Positions 17,314 through 27,800 of a stretch of 55,802 bases of DNA are shown here, piece by piece. Positions within the stretch are counted from its first letter, which is position 1; every line of letters starts with the position of its first letter. Made by a program: the position numbers and the translations under genes. This DNA comes from Candidatus Moranbacteria bacterium GW2011_GWE2_36_40 (GTDB taxonomy: Bacteria > Patescibacteriota > Minisyncoccia > Moranbacterales > GWC2-37-73), in NCBI GenBank assembly GCA_000991645.1, contig LBRX01000005.1:1-55802 (forward strand). Reading direction: 5' to 3'. The notes beneath the pieces were generated by a model. The model was not told the DNA's origin, made no database searches, and worked only from the letters and a program-made list of their open reading frames with translations.

Positions 17314-18471
17314 TCAATGCTTAAGATTAAGCCCAAGCAAAAAGTCTTCACATGGAACAATTTGCACGCCACGCCTCAGCAGTTTTTCTTTTCCACGATA
17401 CAAAACATACGTTTTACATTCAGGATAATCTTCTTTGAATGTCCGCAAGGATCGCAAATCGCTTTCACTTATTTTGGCAGCATTTTTCACTTCGATAGCC
17501 CAAAAAACATTTGGACCGTAAACCACAAAATCAACTTCACTTCCGGAGCGCGTGCGCCAAAAATAGATTTTATTTTTTTCTCCAGTGTATGAATTCCACG
17601 CAGTTAAATGTTGCAAAACCAAGCCTTCCAAGGCCGCTCCAGATATTTCCTCAGACTTGTCCAGCGGACCAGAAGGGCGAAGAGAGCGAAAGACGCCAGC
17701 ATCAAAAAAATAAAATTTATTGTGCGAGATAAGTTCCCTCTTTGCACGCTTGGAAAAAACAGGCAAACGACATGAAAGCAAAAGATCTTCCAAGATGCTT
17801 ACATAATTTTCAACAACTTTTCTTTCCACTTGGCAATCACGGGCAACATTACTGATGTTCAAAACTGAAGCGTGCGAAAAACTGATTGCCTCCAAAAAAC
17901 GCGAGAAATTCCCGATGTTGCGCACAAGTCCTTCCGCTTGCACTTCTTCAGTGACATACAGCGAAGCATATGCTTTCAATACACTATCTTTGTCATTCGA
18001 TTTAAAAACCAAGGGAAGCAGTCCATTTTCCAAAGCCTCGGCAAGCTTGAATTTGTCTTTCAATTCTGCCGCCATAAATGGATGCAAATCGCGCTTCACT
18101 GCCCGGCCAGCCAAAAGATCGACTCCTGTCCTTTTCAACTTACGCGAACTTGAACCAGTCAGGATAAACCTAAGGCCAAGTTTTTTTTCAATCAGGGCAT
18201 GCACGACATCAAGCAGTTCGGGAATTTTTTGCACTTCGTCTATGACCACGTCCTTTTTTTCAGGATTTCCTAAAACCAGTTCTTCCAAGCGCTCAGGCCG
18301 GGCGCTATAAAGACGAAAAGTCTCAGGATCAAGCAAGTCCAACCAAAGAGCATTTTCAAAATGCGCTTTGAGCCAAGTTGATTTCCCTGTTCCGCGCGGA
18401 CCAAAGAGAAAAAAACTTTGCTTTGGGGGCGTAAAAAATCTTGGAATTATCAATTTCATATTGAGTCTCAT
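17314..18471 (-). CDS. ATPase/DUF4143 protein, array copy 4
   Basis: 385 aa; a second ATG at 18459 is possible. Walker A GPRGTGKST at residues 24-32, Walker B DVVIDEVQK near 74-82, sensor ILTGSSSRKL. The C-terminal nuclease-like part has FWRTRSGSEVDFVVYG and AIEVKNAAK. The P-loop (GTGKST) and the short lead-in mark a subfamily distinct from the other copies. Upstream, 55 bp away, is a VVM-stop fragment; downstream, 2 bp away, a LamG tail begins. The coding sequence therefore fills the space between two surface-gene remnants almost exactly. Confidence 0.88.
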   Translation of the reverse strand: MRLNMKLIIPRFFTPPKQSFFLFGPRGTGKSTWLKAHFENALWLDLLDPETFRLYSARPERLEELVLGNPEKKDVVIDEVQKIPELLDVVHALIEKKLGLRFILTGSSSRKLKRTGVDLLAGRAVKRDLHPFMAAELKDKFKLAEALENGLLPLVFKSNDKDSVLKAYASLYVTEEVQAEGLVRNIGNFSRFLEAISFSHASVLNISNVARDCQVERKVVENYVSILEDLLLSCRLPVFSKRAKRELISHNKFYFFDAGVFRSLRPSGPLDKSEEISGAALEGLVLQHLTAWNSYTGEKNKIYFWRTRSGSEVDFVVYGPNVFWAIEVKNAAKISESDLRSLRTFKEDYPECKTYVLYRGKEKLLRRGVQIVPCEDFLLGLNLKH

Positions 18472-18518
18472 TATGGAATTAGTAACTCCATAATACAGCT
18501 TACGTATTTTTCTGTCAA
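18470..18518 (-). promoter_or_regulatory. Promoter and inverted repeat of ATPase 17314-18471
   Basis: Minus strand TTGACA (18513-18518), 17 bp, TATTAT (18490-18495). Arms ATTATGGA (18470-18477) and TCCATAAT (18487-18494) form an inverted repeat over the -10 box, start site and ATG. A protein bound there would block both transcription start and the ribosome site. Confidence 0.72.
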
Positions 18519-18525
18519 CTTTTTT

Positions 18526-18565
18526 TCACATCACGACGAGATTAGTTAGTGCAGGCATTGCAGAG
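18526..18565 (-). pseudogene. Surface-protein C-terminal fragment ending NLVVM-stop
   Basis: Minus strand reads AMPALTNLVVM then TGA; the TTGACA box of the ATPase gene begins 7 bp after the stop. It is a diverged member of the GLSVM family. A half copy of the P1 repeat (18561-18570) touches its upstream edge. Confidence 0.55.
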
Positions 18566-18597
18566 ACGCAAAAATTTGAATGTTTTGTCAGGCACAG

Positions 18598-18625
18598 GTA
18601 GAGACGCATTGCAATGCGTCTCTAC
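18598..18625. repeat. 28-bp palindrome (family P1, REP-like)
   Basis: Perfect palindrome with half-site GTAGAGACGCATTG. The same repeat occurs at 35143, 36836, 37255 and 38924, clustered near the REP-associated transposase, and truncated at 37214. Confidence 0.88.
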
Positions 18626-18637
18626 AGCGGGTTTGGT

Positions 18638-18735
18638 TTATTTCCGAATCTGTGCTGTCCCTGTTTTGTACAACGACCCGATTTCTTGGGCGGAAAGGGC
18701 GCGGTTGTAGATGCGGACTTCGTCTATTTTTACAA
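18638..18735 (-). pseudogene. LamG C-terminal tail remnant, uninterrupted
   Basis: Minus strand encodes IDEVRIYNRALSAQEI, GSLYKTGTAQIRK and TAA, starting ~10 bp after the RhuM-Fic stop. It lacks any start codon or the rest of the LamG domain. Confidence 0.78.
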
Positions 18736-18745
18736 CTATGCAGAT

Positions 18746-19744
18746 CTACTTCAACAATTGAGTTATAAGCGCAATCATTTGATCTTTCTCTTTTGGAGCA
18801 CTTTGTGCGATCAAAAGCGCCAAAGCTGCCAAGGCATTGTCATTGATTTTCCGCTCGCCATTTTTTCGAAAAAGATACTTATTTGCATCCAAAAAATATA
18901 CAAACAAAAATGCTGCGGCTCTTTTGTTGCCGTCAGAAAATGGATGATCCTTGATTATCAAATACAAAAGATGCGCCGCTTTTGATTCCAAATTTGCATA
19001 CAACTGCTTGCCGCCAAATGTTTGATACAAATTTTTTATAATACCCTCAAATGCTCCGCCTCGCTCATTGCCAAAAAAATCCCCCGCTTCATTTTTTGCC
19101 ATCAATTCCCTTCTAAGTTCGGAAACTATTTTTTGACATTTTTCATATGTCAAAACAAAAGTCGCCTTTCCATCTCTCAACTCTTTCAAGCTGCTTTTGT
19201 CATATTGCTCCAAAATCGTGAGCGTCTTAGCATAATCCGCCAACAGATCAATAATTTCTCTCTCTTGCCCTTTTAATAATTTTGTCCTGGATTTTTGCTG
19301 CAGAAAAACAATGGTCTCTTGAAGCTTATTAAGCTTTTCTTTTTCTTCGAAAAGCCGTTTTTCATTGATCGTGTAACCCTGAATCAAATGCTGCTTCAAT
19401 GTTTTTGTTGCCCAAATGCGGAATCCGACACCTTGTTGAGATTTCACTCGATAACCCACGGAGATTATGACATCCAAATTATAATACTCGACTTTATAAA
19501 TTTTTCCGTCAGCGGCAGTTGTTGCAAAATTTGCAACAACTGCTTTTTTGTCTAATTCTTTTTCGCCAAAGACATTTTTAATATGGCGAGAAATTACAGA
19601 TTTGTCTCTCCCAAAAAGATTCGCGATCTGATCAAGACTTAGCCAAACAGTCTCTTTTTTCAAATGCACTTCCAACTTCGGTCCGGAAGCAGATTTATAG
19701 ATGATGATTTCTCCGGTGCTTAAGTATTTTTTGTCTTGTTTCAT
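18746..19744 (-). CDS. RhuM-like / Fic (Doc-type) fusion protein
   Basis: 332 aa from the ATG at 19744, which fits the RhuM N-terminus; an upstream ATG at 19783 would lie inside the leader hairpin. Residues ~25-125 match the virulence RhuM family: VWLSLDQIANLFGRDKSVISRHIKNV, then GYRVKSQQGVGFRIWATK. A charged helical linker follows. Residues ~225-332 are a Fic/Doc domain with HPFSDGNKRAA at 267-277, carrying the catalytic His and phosphate-binding GN-KR. Fic domains transfer AMP or phosphate to protein targets; Doc-type members are toxins. The RhuM half contains a helix-turn-helix-like stretch and may recognise DNA. It is the first accessory gene of the array, 135 bp after a GLSVM-stop gene. 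Confidence 0.85.
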   Translation of the reverse strand: MKQDKKYLSTGEIIIYKSASGPKLEVHLKKETVWLSLDQIANLFGRDKSVISRHIKNVFGEKELDKKAVVANFATTAADGKIYKVEYYNLDVIISVGYRVKSQQGVGFRIWATKTLKQHLIQGYTINEKRLFEEKEKLNKLQETIVFLQQKSRTKLLKGQEREIIDLLADYAKTLTILEQYDKSSLKELRDGKATFVLTYEKCQKIVSELRRELMAKNEAGDFFGNERGGAFEGIIKNLYQTFGGKQLYANLESKAAHLLYLIIKDHPFSDGNKRAAAFLFVYFLDANKYLFRKNGERKINDNALAALALLIAQSAPKEKDQMIALITQLLK

Positions 19745-19754
19745 TTTATTCTTG

Positions 19755-19788
19755 CCCCGTGAAATTGCATAGCAACATTTCACTGGGG
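19755..19788 (-). promoter_or_regulatory. Leader hairpin upstream of RhuM-Fic
   Basis: Arms CCCCGTGAAAT and ATTTCACTGGGG form a stem-loop ending 10 bp before the ATG at 19744. It resembles REP-like CCCCGT repeats elsewhere in the array (15479-15508) and could affect translation. A role is not shown. Confidence 0.5.
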
Positions 19789-19798
19789 TATTTTATTA

Positions 19799-19839
19799 AT
19801 TACAGTGATATAATATCATTGTAATGAAAAGTTGTCCAA
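19799..19839 (-). promoter_or_regulatory. Promoter and palindrome of RhuM-Fic gene
   Basis: Minus strand TTGGAC (19834-19839), 18 bp, TATTAT (19810-19815). Ten-base arms ATTACAATGA / TCACTGTAAT (9 of 10 paired; 19799-19808 and 19816-19825) surround the -10 box. The layout matches the ATPase promoters. Confidence 0.6.
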
Positions 19840-19878
19840 TTCTTCGGAGTTCTTCTCCGATTTCCTGCCTCTTTTTGC

Positions 19879-21798
19879 TCACATCACGCTCAACCCGCTT
19901 GGTGCAGCGGGAGGGGTAGAATCTGAAGTGCTGGGCAGATTAACATGAAAGACATGAATCAATGGCAAACCATAACTAGCATTGGCTTGTGATATAAATA
20001 TCCTTTGCGTGGCAGAATCATAGGCAGCGCCATTTATTTTATTATCACCATGACCAGCAATTCCATCATTGCCAGCAGCTGCGTAAGGAGCCAGCAAAGT
20101 AGTCAAATCCCACTGTGCATAAGGTTTTATGCACCATGGATAATACACTGCGCCGGTTGCGCAAGAAGTATCAATATTTGAAGATCTGTCAGTGCCAATA
20201 ATGTCAGCATTTTTTACATGCAATAAGTCATTGGCATCATATGCCCAAACATAATATGCATACGGATAAGTATGTGTTCCCTTATCACTTATGGCAGGAT
20301 CATAGCAACACGAATCATTCCCAGCAGCGTCCATGATTGCAGATCCGCAAGTATAGGGAATGCCACCACCAGCCACAATACAAGAGGCTATTTTCCAAGT
20401 TGCATCATTGACTGGAATATTACAGTTATCATAAGCCAACTGAGAATTATGGGCAATTATCCAATCAGCTATACCTGAATTGCCTATGGCTTCAGCTTGA
20501 TTAATGGTTCCGCTGCCATAGCAAGATTCGCCCAATCCTGTTCTGCCAAAAAAAAGTACACCTCGACTGCCTTGAGGAAAAACAATACCCTTAATTTCTG
20601 TGCTCATATTATAAGCAGGATTAGTCCCAGGAGCACCATAGACACCCAGTGTTTGGTGCGATCCTGGATAATATACGAGTGGACTGATTGACACCGGATT
20701 ATCAAAACTTCCCAATGTTCCATTACCCAAATCTGATGGATTAAACGCAAAAGCTGATGGACCATAAGATGTGCGCGTAATAATCGCCATCGCAGCATTT
20801 CCCGTCAAGGCGGTTTTTCCAAAACTACTTTGCCACTCAGTAGGAATCCATCCCATATATCCATCGACAAATCCAGCGCTTAATGCGCCATTGTCAATTA
20901 TGGTTGTGCCTAACCTATACATACCCTGAGTACCAACAGATGAATTCCAATTCAAATTAGCCGTAAAATGAGAATAAGTTGTGTCACTTTGCCCGTCATA
21001 TGCGGTGTAAGTTGTCCCAATCAATTTATTGTGCACGTTATCAACCAGAGTTCCTCCAATCAACACTCCACCATCACTCAAGTTTGTTCCACCATAATTA
21101 TAAATAACCCAGCCCGGATATTGAGCTATTGGCATATTGTTTACCAATATATCATTCACGAACGCATTTGTAATATTTATTGTTAATGTCGTGGAATTTA
21201 CAGCGACTATAGTAGCCTGTCCACCATTAGGCTCAATAAGCGTGTATCCAGGCAATACTAAACCAGTATCCCAAACTCCACTAGCCCTAGTGACTGAAAT
21301 GCTGTTTCCAGATTTGGCAGATAAATAAATTGTCATCTGTTGATCTTCAAGATGATTCGATGAGCATTTACTAACACTTGTTCCAAATAATGCATAGGCG
21401 GGATTATTTTGAAGTGGACCAATAAAGCATCCCAGTCCCCCTGTTACATCTAAGGGGTTCTGCAAGACAGACGCAGTATCAAGCGCGCTCATGTTTGTAC
21501 TATTAACAATATTTGTCGGTACACACAACTCGGCAAGCAATACTTCGAATTTATTCCCTTCCATGAAGAGAGAATTATTAATCGGATTATATGACATTGC
21601 TCTGCCAGCATCACTGCCAAATGACGGATTGATTTGTGAAACTGTTCCCAATTTTCCATCAGGCACCTTGAAAGCTCCAAGATATTGCAAATCTGATTGT
21701 TGCAAAAGAGGCTCAGTTGCTGGATCAGCAGCGATTACATTCTGCACCAAAAACAGGCAGGATATAATTATATTGATTATTATTAATATTTTTTTAAT
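19879..21798 (-). CDS. Secreted propeller-like surface protein, probable ATT start, ending APSGLSVM
   Basis: 639 aa if started at the ATT at 21798. That choice gives a full signal peptide (KKILIIINIIISCLFLVQNVIAA) with AGGA 9 bp upstream. There is no ATG, GTG or early TTG in frame between the previous stop codon and the TTG at 21750, and starting at 21750 would cut the signal peptide in half. The mature part is rich in Gly, Asn, Tyr and Trp, with propeller-like pieces (SDLQYLGAFKVPDG, RAMSYNPINNSLFMEGN, GAAYDSATQRIFISQA) and several cysteines. The C-terminus TPPAAPSGLSVM is the same abrupt FN3-like start seen in the 376-aa gene. The start lies 4 bp after the stop of the giant gene, so translational coupling is likely. 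Confidence 0.72.
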   Translation of the reverse strand: MKKILIIINIIISCLFLVQNVIAADPATEPLLQQSDLQYLGAFKVPDGKLGTVSQINPSFGSDAGRAMSYNPINNSLFMEGNKFEVLLAELCVPTNIVNSTNMSALDTASVLQNPLDVTGGLGCFIGPLQNNPAYALFGTSVSKCSSNHLEDQQMTIYLSAKSGNSISVTRASGVWDTGLVLPGYTLIEPNGGQATIVAVNSTTLTINITNAFVNDILVNNMPIAQYPGWVIYNYGGTNLSDGGVLIGGTLVDNVHNKLIGTTYTAYDGQSDTTYSHFTANLNWNSSVGTQGMYRLGTTIIDNGALSAGFVDGYMGWIPTEWQSSFGKTALTGNAAMAIITRTSYGPSAFAFNPSDLGNGTLGSFDNPVSISPLVYYPGSHQTLGVYGAPGTNPAYNMSTEIKGIVFPQGSRGVLFFGRTGLGESCYGSGTINQAEAIGNSGIADWIIAHNSQLAYDNCNIPVNDATWKIASCIVAGGGIPYTCGSAIMDAAGNDSCCYDPAISDKGTHTYPYAYYVWAYDANDLLHVKNADIIGTDRSSNIDTSCATGAVYYPWCIKPYAQWDLTTLLAPYAAAGNDGIAGHGDNKINGAAYDSATQRIFISQANASYGLPLIHVFHVNLPSTSDSTPPAAPSGLSVM

Positions 21799-21802
21799 AC
21801 CT

Positions 21803-24800
21803 TTATTTCCTAATGTTTACTTGACCAAGCTTATAAAATTGCGTGATTTCTTGCGCATTCAAGGCTCTGTTGTAAATTCTGGTTTCATCAATAACACCAT
21901 TCATAAATTCTGATCCACCACCCCTTGAACCTATAATAAAAGGACTAGCTGAATCAGTATAGCTTCCAGTTGGTACTACGCTTTTTTTCTCAATAGCATC
22001 AACATAAATTTTAATTGCTCCGCCTGTAGAATATGTACCACAAAAATAATGCCAAGCATTGTCACTAATTCCTTGCCCTGGTCCAGGATCCACGGAGGCC
22101 CTATCATTGTTGGAAAAACCTAACATAATAAACTCCGCATAACTACCATTTACACGCAAGTAAACTGCTCCATCTTGAGTCACCAATGTATCAGTGGCTA
22201 AAATATCATTCAATTTACCCCAAGAGCATATGCTAAGTGGACTCGTGCCTCCAAATGGCATGTCGCCAATATTTATATAACTACTCGTCCCGTCAAACCC
22301 CATCCCCTGCCCAATCTTCCCGAGTGCAAGTGTTGCGCCGGAGATGGTGCCGTTGTTGCCGAGGCCGGAGAGGTCAGTGACAGTTGTGCCATTGATCGTT
22401 TTGCCGTCGAAGGACCAATATCCGACCAGGCCGTTTTCATTTCCGGCGGATGCTTCGGGTGCAGCGACAGTATCAATGCCTTGATGATAGAGTTGCTCGA
22501 TTTCATTGGCTGAAAGTGCGCGGTTGTAGACGCGGACATCGTCTATTTTTCCGTCAAAAGTTCTGTCTCCTGCAACATTATTTCCAATTGTCAACGCTGT
22601 AGCACCAGCTAATACTGATCCCGTTTTGGGCGTACTAGCAATAGAAACACCATCAAAATATATTGAAATATTTGCGCCATCATACACACAATCCACATGA
22701 TGCCAACTATTATATTTTCCAGCAAGTGGGCTAGTAGTAGTTGTTATTCCTTCTGCTCCAATGTTGCATGACAAATTATTACCTACAAAAAGAAAGATGT
22801 ATGGATAACCATTGCCCTTTTCAATTATCCTAGGATAACCACCGCCCTCGCTTTTTGGATTTATCCATGCGCTCAATGTTAACTGTGCCATACCATCCAG
22901 TGAGTCCTTGTCTGAAACTGTTACCACATTTGTCGCGGCAGAATAATTCACACCCTGTCCCAATTTCCCAATCGCCTTGGTTGCGCCAGAAATTGTGCCA
23001 TTGTTATTGTTTCCAGAAGTGTCTTTGGCAGTTGTGCCGGAAATATCTTGTCCGTCAAATGTCCAATGCCCGACCAAGCCAGCATCAAGATTTGGCGATG
23101 ATTGTTGGGTTTGCAGCACTGTGTCAGAAAATTGATCGGCGCCGATGTCCCACGGATTCACACGCACTTGTCCGTCAATATCAGTGTCGAATGCAAAATA
23201 TGAGTCATGTTGCAAATCCAAACCTGCACCTTTGGCGGAAGTGTCGGTTGAGGCGAGGTGGAAATTTTTATTAGTTGCATCAATGAAGGAAACTGTTGTT
23301 GAATTTTTTGAATTTGATCCAGGAGCGTCAGCAGCAAGATTTGAAATATTATAATCAGATGCAGCGTCAAATGTTCCATTAAATCCATCTGTGGAATTTT
23401 GAACAATATTGTTTTTTGCAACAGCCACCACACCCGAGCCTATATTTATAGCATAGTTAGAATTATAAATTGTATTATTATAGATGTGATATTTAAAACC
23501 AGTTGATAAGAGATAAAATACACTTGAACCAGTTCCTAGTTGGTCATACACAATATTATTAAGAATATATACATTTCCCTTTCCAGAGGCCGAAACATCA
23601 TGAATCAAATATGTCCAATCAGATGTACTTCCTTTGACAACGTTGTCAGAAAAATACATTCCTACTTCTTCTGACATATACAATCTAAAAGCTGAAGCCG
23701 CTGCTGTGTTATACACTTGTAGACCAACTATTTTGCTGTAATTAATACCATTAATAAATGTACTACTTGTTTGAAGGCTGTATTTCGTATCATTCCATTT
23801 TCCAGAATGTCTTTGAGAAAGATTTACTTCCCTATTTATATCAACAGGAGTATATATTTTTATATAGTTTGAAGCACTTGTTGAAATGCTTGGGGTGTTT
23901 ATAGAAACAGTATCTGGACCAGAATCATAGTAACAAGGAATATTGAGTTGATAATTTCCGGTGACCAAATTGGATGTATTCAAATGCAACACATCAGTTG
24001 AATCTGCAAGTGAATCCCTGAGTGATGCAAATTCGTGTGCAATTGAGTTAACTGTCGCTCCTGTCACATCAGCAGGTGTTGCGCCGAGATTGGTTGCCAG
24101 TTTCCATTGCGAAGTTGAAATTTTTTCTGAAATATATGCAACGGTCGCTCCGTTGTATGTAACTTTATCTCCAACACCCATGTTTGTTGCGGTTTGAGCC
24201 ACTGAAAAAGTTGCAATTCCAGATGAAATCGTCACTGTTGGTGTGCCGGTTTTATGATCGGTAGTATTTTGCCCGACGGAATAAAAAATTGCAGTAGCAG
24301 CTTCGTCGGCACCGATATCAACAACGCCCGCTCCAGTTGGTCGAGTTTGTCCGTCAATATCAGTTGTGATTGGCAGATTCACATCCGCACTCAAATCTGC
24401 TCCCGCATTTTTTGCAGCAGTGTCAGAGGGAGAAAGATGGAAGTCTTTATTAGCAGCGTCGGCAAACTGAACTGTTTGATTGCGACAAGAATGTCCACCA
24501 CAATCAGTCGCGCCAGCGTTTGGGGAGGTTGCGTCGGAGGAAATGTTATTCGCAGAAGAAGCATTCAAGATGCCTGAATAATCAGTCGTATTACCACTTG
24601 CGATATTATTCTTCACCAACTGCCCTAAACCACCAAAGCCATAGAAACCAACACGTGAATTAATGACAGTATTATTATATACTACAGAATTAGAGCCAGC
24701 AGAAATTGCTGCCATATTCAAACTTCCATTGTAAGAAAAATCATAGATAAGATTATTAAATATTTGTGTTGTTGGAGTATAATCAAGAGCTATCCCATAA

Positions 24801-27800
24801 CCACTTGAAGCTGTTCCGGAAAAAACACCCCTGATGATATTATTGGCAACCCTGTAACTCGTATTCAAATTTTGATTTATATGAATAACACCACCCCTAG
24901 TATTGCTGGAGTTGCTTATCATAGTCATCTGTAAACCATTAATTTCAACATTTTTAACTGCTATATATAATGGATAATTATAATTTGTTATTTCAAATCG
25001 ATATTTCCCATCATCCCATTTCCCCTGATGCCGTTGTGAGTTGTTCGCCTCGGCTGTCGTGCTAACTGGGGTATAAATTTTAATATAATTACTTGCGCCA
25101 GTTGTGTATCCATCAACAGTTACAGCAGTTGTGTCTGCACCGGAATCATAATAACAAGGAAAATTTAGCTGATAGTTTCCAGTGACCAAATCCGTGGTGT
25201 TCAAATGATTGGCATCAATTGCTCCAGTGACTGCAGCAGACAAACTAGTGTACTCATGTTTAATAGAAACAACTGCTGAAGTTGTAATGTCAGCAGGAAC
25301 TGCACCTGTTTTTGTAACAAGATTCCATACAGAAGTTGAAGTTTTTGATGCGATATATGCAATGTCAGTTGAATTGTATGTAACCCGATCCCCAACTCCA
25401 ATGTTCCCAGTCTGCGCAGCTGAAAAAGTTGCAACTCCACTTGCAATCGTCACAGTTGGAAGAGTTCCTGTTTTTAGGTCAGCGGTTGATTGTCCAACAG
25501 AATAATAGATTGCGGTTGCGGCTTCGTCGGCGCCGATATCCCAGATTGTGCTTGAAGAAGATGGGCGCGTTTGTCCGTCGATGTCAGTGTTGAAGGCCAG
25601 CACACTGTCACTCTCAAGCGATGTGCCCTGGTTTTTTGCAGCAGAAGTTGACTTGAGATGAAAATTTTCACTACCACTAACCACCGAAACAAAATTATTA
25701 GTATCAACTTGATTTATAATATCTCCACTTATATCACTTGATAAATTATTTGAAGAACCAGCAGCGAGATCCAAATAATTTCTATGTCCATCAACCCCAC
25801 CCCAATTCATCACTATATTATTTTTTGCCAAAACATATCGCATACCAGTTCGATTTATTGGCGTACTGCTATTTCTATGAACTGTATTATTATAGACAAC
25901 AAATTTGGAATTATTAGAACTATTTCCGGTAACTTGTCCGTCGCCATATAAAACATTATTCCAAATCAAAACATTTTCATTCCCACTCCAATATCCAATA
26001 CCGCCACTATTAAAAACAACGTTATTACTAATTCTAATATTTCCAGAACTTCCACTGGAATTAATAACTATTCCTCCACCAACATTTGCACTAACAGAAA
26101 GTCCATCAATCCAAACATATGAATTTTGCACATTTATCGCAGGCCAACTATTGTCAGGAAGAGTACGAGACATTCTAAACCCAGTATTGCTAGTTCCGCC
26201 ATGTCTCTGACTTTGATTTACCTCGCTTGAAATATTGGTAGGTGTATAAATCCGAATATAATTACTATCTGCTGTGATGTAACCAGTTATCATAAGAGCC
26301 CCACCAGTATCTGCACCCGTGTCATAATAACAAGGAAAATTTAACTGATAATTTCCTGTAACTAAATCAGTTGTATTCAAATATGATGCTCCAGATGCGC
26401 CAGTGACTGCAGCACTCAGAGATGAAAATGCGTGTGCGATTGAAGTCACATCGGCATTTGTTGCTGCGGTTGGAGCGGCGCCGGTTGCGGTTTGACAACC
26501 CCAGACTGAAGTTGAAGTTTTGTTTGTGATATAGCAAGCTCCGCCAGTATAAGTTACCAAATCTCCGACGCCCATATTGGTTGCGGTTTGAGCGACTGAA
26601 AAGGTTGCGGTGCTTGCAGTGGCATCCACTGTGACAGTGCCTGAACCTGTTTCATGAGAAGTGGTGTTTTGCCCGACAGAATAATAAACAGCAGTTGCGG
26701 CTTCGTCGGCGCCGATGTCCCATATTTCGGACCCTTGCGGACTAGACGCGGACGAACGCAGATGCCCATCAATGTCTGACGTGAAAGCAAAATTAGGATC
26801 AGCATAGAGAGATGCACCTGCGTTTTTAGCAGCAGTGTCGGTTGAGGTAAGGTGAAAATCTTTATTAGCAGAGTCAGCAAATTGAACTGTTTGATTTATT
26901 TTTGCATTTGTCCCTGTGGCAGTTGCATCCTTGGAAAGATTGTTGGTTGAACCAGCTTTTGAAGTACCAACATAATCAATTCCATTATTATACGAAAGAT
27001 TATTAGAAAAAAATGCGGCAGTTGTTTGGCGAATACCATTAGCATTTCCATAAACTGTATTATTGAAAACTGACGGTACGATATTACCAGTGCCTTGATC
27101 CAAATAAATTCCATACGAACCAGTATAGTCAAATCCATAAATTATATTATTTCTTAAAGAAACATCTGCGGCTGTACCAAGCCATCTAACTCCATATTTC
27201 GCTGAGGTTTGCCCAGAACCGCGAATGATATTATCAGAAATAATTTGACCTCTTCCACTGTATGGTCCATTTGAAGATATTCCATTACCATCAACCACAT
27301 TAATTTGCAAACCTTCCAAGCGTATATAATTATTTAAAATACCAATAGTACCAGTGCGCGCAAATTTTGCATCATCCCATTTGCCAGAGTGTCTTTGAGA
27401 AAGATTAACTTCTGATGTTGTGTTTGTCGGAGTATAAATTCGTATATAATTATTCATTCCTGTGGTAAAGCCACCTATTGCTGAAAGCACACTAACATCA
27501 GATCCAGAATCATAATAGCATGGAATATTTAATTGATAATTTCCCGTCACAAGGTCAGAAGTGTTTAGATGAGTTGCATTTTGCACACCATTGGCTGCAA
27601 AAGGAAAAGCAGCAGCAAGAGAACTGAATGCATGCGCAATTGAAGTTACATCTGCATCAGTGGCAGCAGTGGGAGCGGTACCGGTTGCAGACTGGCAACC
27701 CCAGACTGTGGTTGAAGTTTTTGATGAAATATAACAACTTCCTCCCGCATAAGTTATCAAATCTCCTACTCCCATATTTGTTGCAGTTTGTGCTACTGAA

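Noticed and set aside
9385..19920. Classical integron with attC sites
   Set aside because: Same-direction cassettes and hairpins resemble one, but I find no IntI, and the palindromes lack paired RYYYAAC/GTTRRRY cores. P2 and P3 are fully or nearly symmetric, unlike attC.
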